Shown in pieces: positions 1 to 7,705 of a stretch of 46,736 nucleotides of DNA (positions are counted from its first letter, which is position 1; each line of letters begins with the position of its first letter). The position numbers and the translations under genes were made by a program. A model generated the notes under the pieces. The model had not been told where the DNA came from. It saw only the letters and a program-made list of their open reading frames with translations, and ran no database searches. Source of the stretch: JBFGJY01 sp041576975 (GTDB taxonomy: Bacteria; Pseudomonadota; Gammaproteobacteria; UBA4575); the NCBI GenBank assembly GCA_041576975.1, contig JBFGJY010000015.1, positions 1-46,736 of the forward strand, read 5' to 3'.

Positions 1-120
1 ACGAAACTGATTAGCCCCCTTTTGGCTCAAAATCTGTGCCGCCTCCAATAAGCGATCGGCAACTAGACGATTGGTATTTATTAGGCTGGAGGTAGAATCT
101 GTGTGATTGTCATATTGCAT
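1..120 (-). CDS. Helix-hairpin-helix / PolX-like protein, N-terminal part only
   Basis: The first 40 codons of a minus-strand gene run off the left edge of the window. They start at an ATG at 118-120. The readable peptide contains RLLEAAQILSQKGANQFR, which resembles the N-terminal helix-hairpin-helix segment of PolX-type DNA polymerases and of short HhH proteins, where a 'GANPFRVRAYR' motif is typical. An FNR-like box lies about 70 bases upstream of the ATG, so the gene may belong to the same microaerobic regulon as its neighbours. The family call rests on one short motif and the catalytic part is not visible. Confidence 0.5.
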   Translation of the reverse strand, partial: MQYDNHTDSTSSLINTNRLVADRLLEAAQILSQKGANQFR

Positions 121-186
121 AGATAAACAACTTTAGTTACTCGTTGTTACCAAGTTGTAGACTAAATAATAAGGGTTATTTAATGA

Positions 187-200
187 CTGATTTAGGTCAA
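187..200 (-). promoter_or_regulatory. FNR/Anr-like box upstream of the PolX-like gene
   Basis: The minus strand reads TTGACCTAAATCAG, 8 of 10 to the consensus TTGAT-N4-ATCAA. Its centre lies 73.5 bases before the ATG at 120. The site sits in the 122-base gap downstream of the permease. Confidence 0.5.
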
Positions 201-242
201 TAAATACTTAACTATGCCAGTATATTTTTATAATGTGCTAAT

Positions 243-1439
243 TTATATAGTCTTAAAATAACCGAAAAATAACAGCACTATGTTAAGCCCAATTCCCAAG
301 ATAGGAAGAATAATATCTAATCGATTTTTGTTGTTTTTTTGTATTGACAAAAATAGAAGAGAAGTTTGAACGACGATAAACACCAGCAAAGTTATAGTGC
401 TAGTGATTTCTGCTAGTGTTACTAAGTCGAAAGATGTTGATAGAAAAATGATAAATGCGGCTATTGTAATCGTTGCTAATATAGGCGTACGTGTCCTTTT
501 ATTTACTGCTTTAAAAACAGATATAAAGATTCTTTGTTCAGCCATACCATATAAGACACGTGAGGCCATAATTATCTGAATTAGTGCACCATTTAAAATG
601 GCGATCATACTGATCACCGCCATAATTATTGGGTCAAAGCCCTTAAATTCTATGATCGAGACTAGTGGTGCGCTGCTGGTGTTAAAAACAGATAAAGGAA
701 TAAAAACAGTACAAGAAATAGAAAGCGATACATAAAGTAAAGTAGAAATAATTAGAGAAAGAACAATTGCTAGTGGAACGACTCTAGTTGGATTAATTGT
801 TTCCTCAGAAATATGTACAATATCTTCAAACCCAATGTATGCATAAAACGATATAAATGCTGCATAGAATATAATTGTACTATTTGCAAAAATAGAAGTA
901 GATGTAGGTAAGCTATAGTTTTTTAATTCATTTAGGTCAATTACTGCATAGATTACAAAAAGCAATCCAAGTACTTCTATGATGGTAATGCAAGAGGCAA
1001 TTAGTAAAGACTGACTTATTCCCCATATGGAAAAAATAGTAATCAATAGAATTATGCTTAAAATTACGAAAAACTCTGGAATTTGAATGAGAGCTATAAA
1101 GTAACCTGCGAAACCTTTCACCATAGTAGCTGCAGATACAGTCCCAACAAGCACAACTGCTAAACCCATTAACGCAGAAATACTACGCACCTTAAATGCA
1201 GCAAATGCATAAGCCGCTGGCCCCGCGCTTTTTGGAAATAGTGAAGACAGACGTGCAAATGAATATGCAGTTACCGCGGCAATGCATGCTGCTACAATGA
1301 AAGAGAGAGGAGTGTATTGTCCTGCACGCAGAGCAACTTCACCAATTAATACATAGATACCTGCACCTAGAATAGTGCCCAGTCCATAAAATGTCAGTAA
1401 TGGAAGTGATATTCTCCTAGCAAGAGAAGTATCTGACAT
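243..1439 (-). CDS. APC-superfamily amino acid permease
   Basis: A hydrophobic protein of about 399 residues, with roughly 11-12 predicted membrane segments, belongs to the amino acid-polyamine-organocation (APC) superfamily. The N-terminal first helix carries the family motif GLGTILGAGIYVLIG (near residue 20), which in the family lines the substrate site. The segment YAYIGFEDIVHISEE near the middle resembles the sixth helix and following loop (GFED...EE) of cationic/neutral amino acid permeases. I chose the ATG at 1437-1439. An in-frame TTG lies two codons upstream and neither has a clear Shine-Dalgarno sequence. The substrate cannot be read from sequence. It lies between stress genes, so a role in acid or amino-acid stress is possible but unproven. 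Confidence 0.8.
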   Translation of the reverse strand: MSDTSLARRISLPLLTFYGLGTILGAGIYVLIGEVALRAGQYTPLSFIVAACIAAVTAYSFARLSSLFPKSAGPAAYAFAAFKVRSISALMGLAVVLVGTVSAATMVKGFAGYFIALIQIPEFFVILSIILLITIFSIWGISQSLLIASCITIIEVLGLLFVIYAVIDLNELKNYSLPTSTSIFANSTIIFYAAFISFYAYIGFEDIVHISEETINPTRVVPLAIVLSLIISTLLYVSLSISCTVFIPLSVFNTSSAPLVSIIEFKGFDPIIMAVISMIAILNGALIQIIMASRVLYGMAEQRIFISVFKAVNKRTRTPILATITIAAFIIFLSTSFDLVTLAEITSTITLLVFIVVQTSLLFLSIQKNNKNRLDIILPILGIGLNIVLLFFGYFKTI

Positions 1440-1502
1440 GTGCAAAAGGTATTACAAATAATATTAATAAGAAAAATGTCAATTACTTTTAAAAAATTGA
1501 CT

Positions 1503-2342
1503 TTAATGGGAGAGAAATAAGGGAATTGTTGTATGTTTAAGTAGGTAATTTGTGGCGCCTCCTAAAACAATTTCTTTAAGTCTTGAATGCCCATATGCAC
1601 CCATAACAATTAAATCTGCATCAAATTCTATGGCACTTTCTAAAATTGTACCACCGGTACCTTTGGCAGATTGATCTAATGATACTACTTCTACATTTAT
1701 ACCATGATGTGATAAGTGCTTTCGCAAGTCATCACAATAAATCATGTAAGCTTTTTCTTCATTAGAGCTAATCGAAACACTCACAACTTGAATTCGTTCT
1801 GCATATTGCAAAAAGGGTAGAGCATCGTGAACGGCTCGTGCGACTTCATGGCTCTCATTCCAGGCGATGATGATGTACTTAGGCAAATTAAAAACCTTCT
1901 TTAAATCTGGAATAACCATAAGAGGCCGACCTAAATGTATTGACAAATAGTCATCAATTTTCTGTGTGTTTTCTTCTCCATATCTGGAATATCCCTGTGG
2001 AACCACGACAATGTCTGTATATCGGGCATTGTCTATTATGTAACGAACATCTACGCCATCTATAGTTTTCCAATCACAAGGAACCTCCAGCTCTGCTGCT
2101 TTTTTCTTGAATTTAGTTTCAAGTTTTTTTGCAATATTAGTGGATTTTTCCAACTGATCGGATGAAGTGTAAGGGATGGCTTCTGGAAATGCCCCACCAT
2201 ATACAGGTATAACTGGATAGGGAATTAAATACATTCCTGTTACATGCGCCTGATAAACCTTTGCGAATGACAACACTGTTTCAACACGGAAATCATTTGC
2301 GTCACCAGCATCACACAACACCATAATATCTTTAATAGGCAT
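1503..2342 (-). CDS. Tandem-domain universal stress protein (UspA family)
   Basis: A 279-residue protein with two UspA-type domains. The first (about 1-145) begins MPIKDIMVLCDAG and is degenerate in its nucleotide loop. The second (about 150-279) carries GAYGHSRLKEIVLGGA, which fits the G-2x-G-9x-G(S/A) ATP-binding motif of UspA proteins. Tandem Usps are cytoplasmic proteins often induced by oxygen limitation and energy stress in Anr/FNR regulons. An FNR-like box lies about 120 bases upstream of its ATG, which supports induction at low oxygen. It is transcribed alone, and the stop is 63 bases from the permease start. Confidence 0.9.
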   Translation of the reverse strand: MPIKDIMVLCDAGDANDFRVETVLSFAKVYQAHVTGMYLIPYPVIPVYGGAFPEAIPYTSSDQLEKSTNIAKKLETKFKKKAAELEVPCDWKTIDGVDVRYIIDNARYTDIVVVPQGYSRYGEENTQKIDDYLSIHLGRPLMVIPDLKKVFNLPKYIIIAWNESHEVARAVHDALPFLQYAERIQVVSVSISSNEEKAYMIYCDDLRKHLSHHGINVEVVSLDQSAKGTGGTILESAIEFDADLIVMGAYGHSRLKEIVLGGATNYLLKHTTIPLFLSH

Positions 2343-2461
2343 GAGGTCTCTCGCTACTGTATAAACTATTGGTAGTTAAAATATTAAATCATAAAACTAA
2401 CCATTTAATAAACCATGATTTCACGGTTAGGCAAACTATACAAAGAATTGTGTGATAGGCA

Positions 2462-2475
2462 TTGATCTAAATCAG
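2462..2475 (-). promoter_or_regulatory. FNR/Anr-like box upstream of tandem usp
   Basis: The plus strand reads TTGATCTAAATCAG, 9 of 10 to TTGAT-N4-ATCAA. Its centre is 126.5 bases before the usp start, a longer leader than at the other boxes of the island. Confidence 0.7.
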
Positions 2476-2651
2476 AATATATCAATCTGGTTTCTAAAAA
2501 AAAGTGAAATATTGGCTTTGACTTCTTAAAAGCGTGTTGCATAAGTCTAATGTATTTGCCAACACAAAATAACTATTAAGCGTACGAACCCGCTTATTGA
2601 TTACTAACGTAAATTTTTAAGCGAATCTAAGTTTGACTCGGACCTAGAATA

Positions 2652-2702
2652 CTTCCTCAACGTCGTATTAATATAAAAAAATCAGCTATGACCTTGAGGA
2701 AG
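2652..2702 (-). terminator. Inverted repeat downstream of hsp20
   Basis: CTTCCTCAA (2652-2660) and TTGAGGAAG (2694-2702) are perfect inverted copies separated by 33 bases. The repeat begins 9 bases past the hsp20 stop codon. The long loop contains a run of T on the transcribed strand. It may form a terminator or a 3'-end stabilising hairpin, but the loop is large for a classical terminator. Confidence 0.35.
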
Positions 2703-2710
2703 CAGGGAGA

Positions 2711-3151
2711 TTATTTAACGTTGACCGTAATTTTTTTTGGTTTAGCAACCTCTTTTTTGCCTACCGTGATCTGTAATACGCCTTTATTGGATCTAGCCGT
2801 AACATGCTCAGAATCAGCAGATTCAGGAAGACTAAAGCGTCGATAAAAACTACCATGCGATCGCTCAACGCGTGTGTAGCCTTCTTTCTCTTCTTTAATT
2901 TCACTTTTGCGCTCACCCCTTATGGTTAATACACCATTTTCCATACTAATTTCGATATCCTTTGGATCGACTCCTGGGACGTCGGCCTCGATAAGAAAAT
3001 GATCATCCTTTTCTGCGATATCAACAGCAGGTGTCCAAGCACTAGTAGCGATCGTGCTATCCTCATCATCTAATTCAATATTAAAAAACCGATTTAAGTC
3101 CCTAAATTGAGGGAAATAATTAAAAAACGGATCTCTAGGTACTAGTTTCAT
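2711..3151 (-). CDS. Hsp20 / alpha-crystallin small heat shock protein
   Basis: A 146-residue protein with an N-terminal arm (about 1-40) and an alpha-crystallin domain (about 40-135). Typical signatures are ADVPGVDPKDIEISMENG, the VLTIRGER strand and NKGVLQITVGKKE. Small heat shock proteins are ATP-independent holdases that keep unfolding proteins soluble as large oligomers. A strong Shine-Dalgarno (GGAGG) precedes the ATG. An FNR-like box is centred 87.5 bases upstream, suggesting oxygen-linked rather than purely heat-shock control. The C-terminal IxI motif is weak (ITVNVK). Confidence 0.95.
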   Translation of the reverse strand: MKLVPRDPFFNYFPQFRDLNRFFNIELDDEDSTIATSAWTPAVDIAEKDDHFLIEADVPGVDPKDIEISMENGVLTIRGERKSEIKEEKEGYTRVERSHGSFYRRFSLPESADSEHVTARSNKGVLQITVGKKEVAKPKKITVNVK

Positions 3152-3231
3152 TTCAATGCCTCCATATAATTGTTAGTGCTATATTGAATTTTTTAGTAGT
3201 GAGCATTATGAGTAATACTAAGGTTCTAGTA

Positions 3232-3245
3232 TTGACTAGGATCAA
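3232..3245 (-). promoter_or_regulatory. FNR/Anr-like box upstream of hsp20
   Basis: TTGACTAGGATCAA on the plus strand matches the TTGAT-N4-ATCAA palindrome at 9 of 10 positions. Its centre lies 87.5 bases before the hsp20 ATG. Confidence 0.65.
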
Positions 3246-3255
3246 TAAATTGCTG

Positions 3256-4140
3256 CTAAGAAAAAGCCTTTAGTTGGTCTAAGTATTTAATTCGAGAATT
3301 ATGTGCTTGATGCTCAATATATGATCTCGTAGCACCGATATCTTTGCTGCTGTTTAGGTCACGCATGATTCGCTCGGCAACATATGTGTCATTAATCTTT
3401 CCGAGGATATCCTGTAGTTTTTTCAAAATTTTTAGTTCCTGTTTTTTGCGTTTAATGCAAAAACCAAAAATATCTATTACATATCTAAGCTCTTTGATAT
3501 TAACACGAAGTTTATGTAATTCATTTTGACTATAATCCGAAACATGTTTTTTGGAGCGCATAATATTTCTATGTCTCCGTTGTATTTTTTTCCCTATTAA
3601 TTTTTTTAGGGCTTTTCTTTTTAGATCTTTATATGCATATGAATCTATTTTCCATTGTTTATTTTCAATCCAGTTTCGTAGTTGTTGTACTAAATTTTGG
3701 TAACGCATAGAGGATAGATCATTGAGAGCGCTTTTATGTAGACTTATTCGCTCTTCATTTGAATGTTTAAGTAAGCTTTTGAACTCCTTTAGATTTTGAT
3801 TTTTGTAAAAAGCAGGGAGAATGTAATCTGAATTGACTACATCATAATCACGAACTTTTGAAGTAGGTTTGATTAACTGTTTAATAATTTTATTTATCTT
3901 TATCCGCTCATTTCTGGAGAGTTCCTTTTTAAAAAGCCAAATGAAAGATTTAAGTCGCCGCAAGCCTATTCTCATATGATGAAGATTTTCGGCATCATAA
4001 AGTAGTAATAATGAAAAATAGTTATCTAAGTATTGCTTAAAGCAGTTAAAAAAAACATTTTCTATTAAATCATCAAGAGCTGTAGTTTTATCAATACTAA
4101 TTGTTTTAAAAGATATATAGTTAATATTTTGTTGGTACAT
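3256..4140 (-). CDS. CHAD domain protein
   Basis: A 294-residue, very lysine/arginine-rich helical protein. Two repeats carry the CHAD signature of paired histidines and basic residues: HHMRIGLRRLKSFIWLF at about 53-70 and LHKLRVNIKELRYVIDIF in the second half. CHAD domains bind polyphosphate through these basic helices and often accompany polyphosphate or stress functions. No CYTH/triphosphatase domain is fused here. The start is the ATG at 4138-4140. No clear FNR box precedes it. It lies in the stress island between hsp20 and the MgtC-like gene. The molecular partner is not visible in this window. Confidence 0.85.
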   Translation of the reverse strand: MYQQNINYISFKTISIDKTTALDDLIENVFFNCFKQYLDNYFSLLLLYDAENLHHMRIGLRRLKSFIWLFKKELSRNERIKINKIIKQLIKPTSKVRDYDVVNSDYILPAFYKNQNLKEFKSLLKHSNEERISLHKSALNDLSSMRYQNLVQQLRNWIENKQWKIDSYAYKDLKRKALKKLIGKKIQRRHRNIMRSKKHVSDYSQNELHKLRVNIKELRYVIDIFGFCIKRKKQELKILKKLQDILGKINDTYVAERIMRDLNSSKDIGATRSYIEHQAHNSRIKYLDQLKAFS

Positions 4141-4241
4141 ACAAATGATCGTGTAAGATAATAATAAAAATATTCAAGCAAATTTATTTTTTAATTGTTT
4201 AGTTGTAGTCATATGCGCACAGATGATATCTGTTAGCTAGC

Positions 4242-5531
4242 TTAGAATGTTTGTAGTGATAACGAGATAAATACGAAATGTATAATCAAGCCTATAGAAA
4301 AAGCCAAGATTAGTATACTACTACTCCATTTTGCCAGGCTCCAGCCGCCGATAATTTGAGAAATAACGGCTTTAACTACTGTATTAACAAATACAACAAT
4401 TAAAATACCGTTTGCTGCAACTTGTGTGGATAATTTATTGCCCACTGGTGTTGCAGACTTAGCCAAAGTAATACTTATAGCATCTGCATCTGCTAATCCA
4501 GATGTTGCTGCCAATGCGTAAACACCTGCTGTGCCAAAATATGTTTGCACTAAATATATAATCAGAAAAAGTAGAGATAGAGCGACACCATAGATTGCAG
4601 CAGTATCAAGCTGTAAAGGATTTTTTAACTTAAGCGGAGCAGTTATTGTTGTTTGATATTGTGGGCGAGTTGCAATCCATACAGCTGCACTCAAAGGAAT
4701 TATTGTTAATGTGATTAACACAGGGCTGACATAAGGTATTAGCGAAAAGTTTAAAATACCAATTAATATCAGTAGCCTTAGGCCCATCATTGCAGCGGCC
4801 AGAGATATGCCACCACCAAGTAATGCCCGAGAGATATTTTTGTTTTTGGATGCTATTTTTGAAAATGCTACCGCAACAGCAGTTGATGCAGTCAACCCAC
4901 CTAGAAGAGCTGTTAGGAAAATTCCAATACGAGTGCCTAAAATCTTTGCACTGAAATATCCAAAATATGAAATGCCAGCGATTAATAATATAAGGATGCC
5001 AATGGTGCGAGGATTAAGTGCGCCACCTGGTCCTATATCTTTATTGGGAAGTAGTGGCAATGCCACAGCTGCTAATAATAGCAGTTGAATTGTGGCGTTA
5101 ACTTCCTCTACTTCTAGTTCTTTTATATATGTGTGTAGCTTAGTTTTAAGCCGAAGTAAAGCAACAATAACGGTTGCAAATGCAACTGCTTCAATTTTGT
5201 ATCCAGTTGCTGCAAAAGCTCCCATCGCAAAAACCAATAACAGAGCTACTTCTGTGGTATAGCCAAAGTCATGAGACTTTTTTGCACTATACCTATAGCT
5301 AATAAATATAATAGAAGATAAGCCTAAAGCTAAGGAAGGTAAAATCAGCGGGCTAATTACATTGCTAAGTATTGCAGATAAACCGCCAAGAAAACTAACT
5401 CCTGCAAAAGTACGGACCCCTGCATCATAAACTACATCCAGCTGGCTCCGGGTTTTCCACTCTCGCTCAAAACCAATGATTACACCAATTGCAAGTGATA
5501 CTAATAAATTGAGGGTAATCTCTAGATCCAT
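4242..5531 (-). CDS. MgtC/SapB-type membrane protein with DUF4010
   Basis: A 429-residue integral membrane protein. The N-terminal part (about 1-130) is MgtC-like, with LVSLAIGVIIGFEREWK and DAGVRTFAGVSFLGGL, which match the family's GxxxGxERE and RTF motifs. The C-terminal part (about 180-429) is a DUF4010-type helical domain with ALLGGLTASTAVAVAFS. MgtC relatives are linked to magnesium limitation and ATP-synthase regulation in some bacteria, but the function of the long DUF4010 form is not established. It is divergently transcribed from the CbpM/Usp pair. The FNR-like box at 5650-5663 lies between them and could serve either side. Confidence 0.85.
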   Translation of the reverse strand: MDLEITLNLLVSLAIGVIIGFEREWKTRSQLDVVYDAGVRTFAGVSFLGGLSAILSNVISPLILPSLALGLSSIIFISYRYSAKKSHDFGYTTEVALLLVFAMGAFAATGYKIEAVAFATVIVALLRLKTKLHTYIKELEVEEVNATIQLLLLAAVALPLLPNKDIGPGGALNPRTIGILILLIAGISYFGYFSAKILGTRIGIFLTALLGGLTASTAVAVAFSKIASKNKNISRALLGGGISLAAAMMGLRLLILIGILNFSLIPYVSPVLITLTIIPLSAAVWIATRPQYQTTITAPLKLKNPLQLDTAAIYGVALSLLFLIIYLVQTYFGTAGVYALAATSGLADADAISITLAKSATPVGNKLSTQVAANGILIVVFVNTVVKAVISQIIGGWSLAKWSSSILILAFSIGLIIHFVFISLSLQTF

Positions 5532-5649
5532 CAGTTCATCGCAGTATTTTACATTATTATATTTAGATCAGCTGTTTATAGATCTTGAGTGCATATCAAA
5601 TATTTACATTTTCTTGAGCTAAATATAGATAAGGAAAGTATGTATCTTT

Positions 5650-5663
5650 TTGACATACATCAA
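5650..5663 (+). promoter_or_regulatory. FNR/Anr-like box upstream of cbpM-usp
   Basis: TTGACATACATCAA matches TTGAT-N4-ATCAA at 9 of 10 positions. Its centre is 87.5 bases before the cbpM-like ATG, the same distance as at hsp20. Confidence 0.65.
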
Positions 5664-5743
5664 CATGACACTTCATCTCTATCAATATATTGGAAACTTG
5701 AGTGCATTATGCAGGTGAAAGTTAATATAAATAACGAGATTAA

Positions 5744-6007
5744 ATGCTGAACGAAAATATTATTTATACAACCTATGCAATATGTCATTCGCACAATTTA
5801 AGCCAAGAAGCTATAAATGAGATGGTGTCATGGGGTATCGCAGAGCCATCTGGGAACAAACCAGAAAAATGGTTGTTTACGCAAAAAGATTATGAGCGCA
5901 TAGGATGTGCATTGCGATTTAGAAAGGAACTTGATATAAACATTTCAGGGGCGGCACTTGCACTTCAATTGCTAGAAGATATTCAAGATTTACGCAATAA
6001 GGAGTAA
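5744..6007 (+). CDS. cbpM: CbpM-like chaperone modulator (MerR-like)
   Basis: An 87-residue protein resembling CbpM, the small MerR-like modulator of the DnaJ homologue CbpA. The pattern is an N-terminal helix-turn-helix part (NLSQEAINEMVSWGIAEP), then RIGCALRFRKELDINISG, then ALALQLLEDIQDLR, which corresponds to the family's 'RLRRDLGVN..G..L.LDLL..I..LR'. CbpM usually sits beside cbpA, but no DnaJ-like gene is visible in this window. The usp gene follows after 6 bases, so the two are probably one transcript. An FNR-like box precedes the pair. Confidence 0.75.
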   Translation: MLNENIIYTTYAICHSHNLSQEAINEMVSWGIAEPSGNKPEKWLFTQKDYERIGCALRFRKELDINISGAALALQLLEDIQDLRNKE

Positions 6008-6013
6008 TAAAGT

Positions 6014-6466
6014 ATGTTTCCATACAAGAATGTTTTAGTTGCTGTTGATTATTCAGAATTGACTGATGTTATCTTCAAGAAACTAGAAACTATACATAAA
6101 GACACTGATACAAATATAATTTTATTTCACGTTGTTGAGCGAGACATCCCGTCACTCATGGGCGCATCTCAAAATCAGGCAATTAGTTACAATAGGGAAT
6201 GGTCCTTAGAGGAAATAAAATTAAAAGCAAATGCTGAAAAGGCACTTGAAAAGGAGGCAGCAAAGTACAATTTGGGTAAAGTTAGCTATCTAGCAGAAGT
6301 GGGTGTGCCAAGATTTTCCATACTTTCAACGGCTCAGGGCAAAAAAGTAGACTTAATTATTGTTGGGGCGCATGGCGTTCATGGAATTAAAAAGTTGATA
6401 GGGTCAACTGCTCAATCAATTCTTAATAATGCAACCTGCGACGTGCTTGCTGTGCGTAAACATTAG
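6014..6466 (+). CDS. Single-domain universal stress protein
   Basis: A 150-residue UspA-family protein. It starts MFPYKNVLVAVDYSE and carries the nucleotide-binding loop GAHGVHGIKKLIGSTAQ near the C terminus, close to the G-2x-G-9x-G(S/T) consensus of ATP-binding Usps. It has a good AAGGAG ribosome site that overlaps the end of the cbpM-like gene, which indicates co-transcription and perhaps coupling. The 3' end overlaps the convergent coiled-coil gene by 4 bases. The role is inferred to be cytoplasmic stress tolerance during oxygen or energy limitation. Confidence 0.93.
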   Translation: MFPYKNVLVAVDYSELTDVIFKKLETIHKDTDTNIILFHVVERDIPSLMGASQNQAISYNREWSLEEIKLKANAEKALEKEAAKYNLGKVSYLAEVGVPRFSILSTAQGKKVDLIIVGAHGVHGIKKLIGSTAQSILNNATCDVLAVRKH

Positions 6467-6696
6467 TTAGTTAATACTCTCGACATTTTTGCTAGTTGTT
6501 TTTCTATTTTTTCAAGCTCAGCTGCTGCCTGTTCAAGTAATCCTTGCAATACCTCATAGTTTTCTAATTGTAATGCTTGCTCTTCCAAATCTCGGTCGAG
6601 GCCTTTTTCAAAATCTTTTTTTATTGCAGTAATGCGGTCAAATAGCTCTTGTTGTTTTTTTAGAAGCTCATCTTTTGTTACTTGTTCAGCAGGCAT
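6463..6696 (-). CDS. Small coiled-coil protein, function unknown
   Basis: A 77-residue acidic, glutamate- and lysine-rich protein predicted to be almost wholly alpha-helical with heptad-like spacing (about residues 8-72). I do not recognise a named family. The ATG has a good AGGAG site 7 bases upstream. It lies just 29 bases upstream of the cytochrome gene stop on the same strand order and converges with the usp gene. It has no signal peptide, cysteines or enzyme motif. A structural or adaptor role with its stress neighbours is only a guess. Confidence 0.7.
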   Translation of the reverse strand: MPAEQVTKDELLKKQQELFDRITAIKKDFEKGLDRDLEEQALQLENYEVLQGLLEQAAAELEKIEKQLAKMSRVLTN

Positions 6697-6725
6697 ATCT
6701 GTCTCCTAGATCGGAAATTTACAAT

Positions 6726-7145
6726 TTATTTTTCTTGAATAGCCATAAGATATACTAACAGTTCAAGAATAAGCCCTCTTGAATATAGATATTCGTCGGC
6801 TCCATATTTCTCGGCTTCCTTGCGATAGCGATCGCCCCAAACTGGCATCTCCCGACTTCCATGCACGCCCACGCTTTGGGAACCTTCAATCATTTGATAA
6901 ATCTCTGTAAATGGAAAATGACCATTATTATTTTTAGATAGAACTGTTAGATCTGAGGGTTGTTTTGTTAATGAGTCAGACATCACACCTTTGCCTTTAC
7001 CATTAAATCCATGGCAAATCGCGCAAGAACGTTCAAACTCTACACCACCATACGTAGGGTCACGGTCCATTGTTCCAGCAGAATAAGAATTCATTGAGAT
7101 AATTAACGAAGAAATAAAAACTGCACATTGCATCGAATATTTCAT
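6726..7145 (-). CDS. Small periplasmic c-type cytochrome (second of pair)
   Basis: A 139-residue monohaem cytochrome c. An N-terminal signal peptide (about 1-22, ending NSYSAG) is followed by the haem site CAICHG with the glycine-rich GFNGKGKG loop. The probable axial methionine is in SREMPVWGDRY. It is a paralogue of the next gene upstream and of the cytochrome at 16991-17434. All three share the 'PxDLTxLxKNNxGxFPF..IY' middle segment. The ATG follows the stop of the upstream cytochrome by two bases and its AGGAG site lies inside that gene's end. It probably shuttles electrons in the periplasm at low oxygen, but no partner oxidase is seen. Confidence 0.9.
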   Translation of the reverse strand: MKYSMQCAVFISSLIISMNSYSAGTMDRDPTYGGVEFERSCAICHGFNGKGKGVMSDSLTKQPSDLTVLSKNNNGHFPFTEIYQMIEGSQSVGVHGSREMPVWGDRYRKEAEKYGADEYLYSRGLILELLVYLMAIQEK

Positions 7146-7147
7146 GA

Positions 7148-7567
7148 TTACTCCTGTATTACCTGGATATATAAAATAATGTCCAACGCTTTAGCCTTTG
7201 CTACATTACTGGGTTCATTTTCTTGTTGTGCTTCTCGTATAAAGCGATATCCCCAAATAGGCATTTCGCTTGTGCCGTGTTCAGCAAAAACGTAGGTGCC
7301 ATCAAACACACCATAAATTCGATCAAATGGAAACACGTTACCATTATTCTTTGCAAGCTGTGTTAAATCTATAGGCTTGCGTTTCAGAATATTAACCATA
7401 GGCCCATCACCTTTTCCACCACTACCATGACAGGAAGCACAATAGGTTATAAATTCCTTTTTACCAACAATATCAGCCTCTTTAGTCTCATCTTCAACTG
7501 CATATACGCTTGCTAAAGTGATCAAAGAAACGAGAGCAATAAAAAAACATGAATTGATTATTTTCAT
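7148..7567 (-). CDS. Small periplasmic c-type cytochrome (first of pair)
   Basis: A 139-residue monohaem cytochrome c with a signal peptide (about 1-23) and haem motif CASCHG followed by SGGKGDGP. The candidate methionine ligand is in TSEMPIWGYRF. It is the promoter-proximal member of a two-gene cytochrome operon. A perfect FNR palindrome is centred 66.5 bases upstream of its ATG, shared with the divergent alcohol dehydrogenase. By family it is an electron carrier. The terminal acceptor is not in this window. Confidence 0.92.
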   Translation of the reverse strand: MKIINSCFFIALVSLITLASVYAVEDETKEADIVGKKEFITYCASCHGSGGKGDGPMVNILKRKPIDLTQLAKNNGNVFPFDRIYGVFDGTYVFAEHGTSEMPIWGYRFIREAQQENEPSNVAKAKALDIILYIQVIQE

Positions 7568-7626
7568 AATATATAGATATAAAATTTAATTTGTTGTTAG
7601 GCTATATAGACACATACATTTCAGCA

Positions 7627-7640
7627 TTGATCTAAATCAA
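7627..7640. promoter_or_regulatory. Perfect FNR/Anr box between cytochromes and adh
   Basis: TTGATCTAAATCAA matches the consensus at all 10 positions. Its centre is 66.5 bases from the cytochrome ATG and 72.5 bases from the preferred adh ATG, so it may serve both directions. On the cytochrome side a TATATA-like -10 element sits about 21 bases past the box, as expected for a class II (-41.5) FNR promoter. Confidence 0.85.
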
Positions 7641-7705
7641 CAGATATAAAGCTGAATTATGAGTAAGTATAATTAATAGTCAAATTGAGTATAGTCAGAA
7701 TATTT

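Larger units (their letters stand above)
2343..2710. other. Intergenic region between usp and hsp20
   Basis: This 368-base stretch has no convincing ORF. It holds the FNR-like box for the usp gene (2462-2475) and a 9-base inverted repeat downstream of hsp20 (2652-2660 and 2694-2702). Confidence 0.6.
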
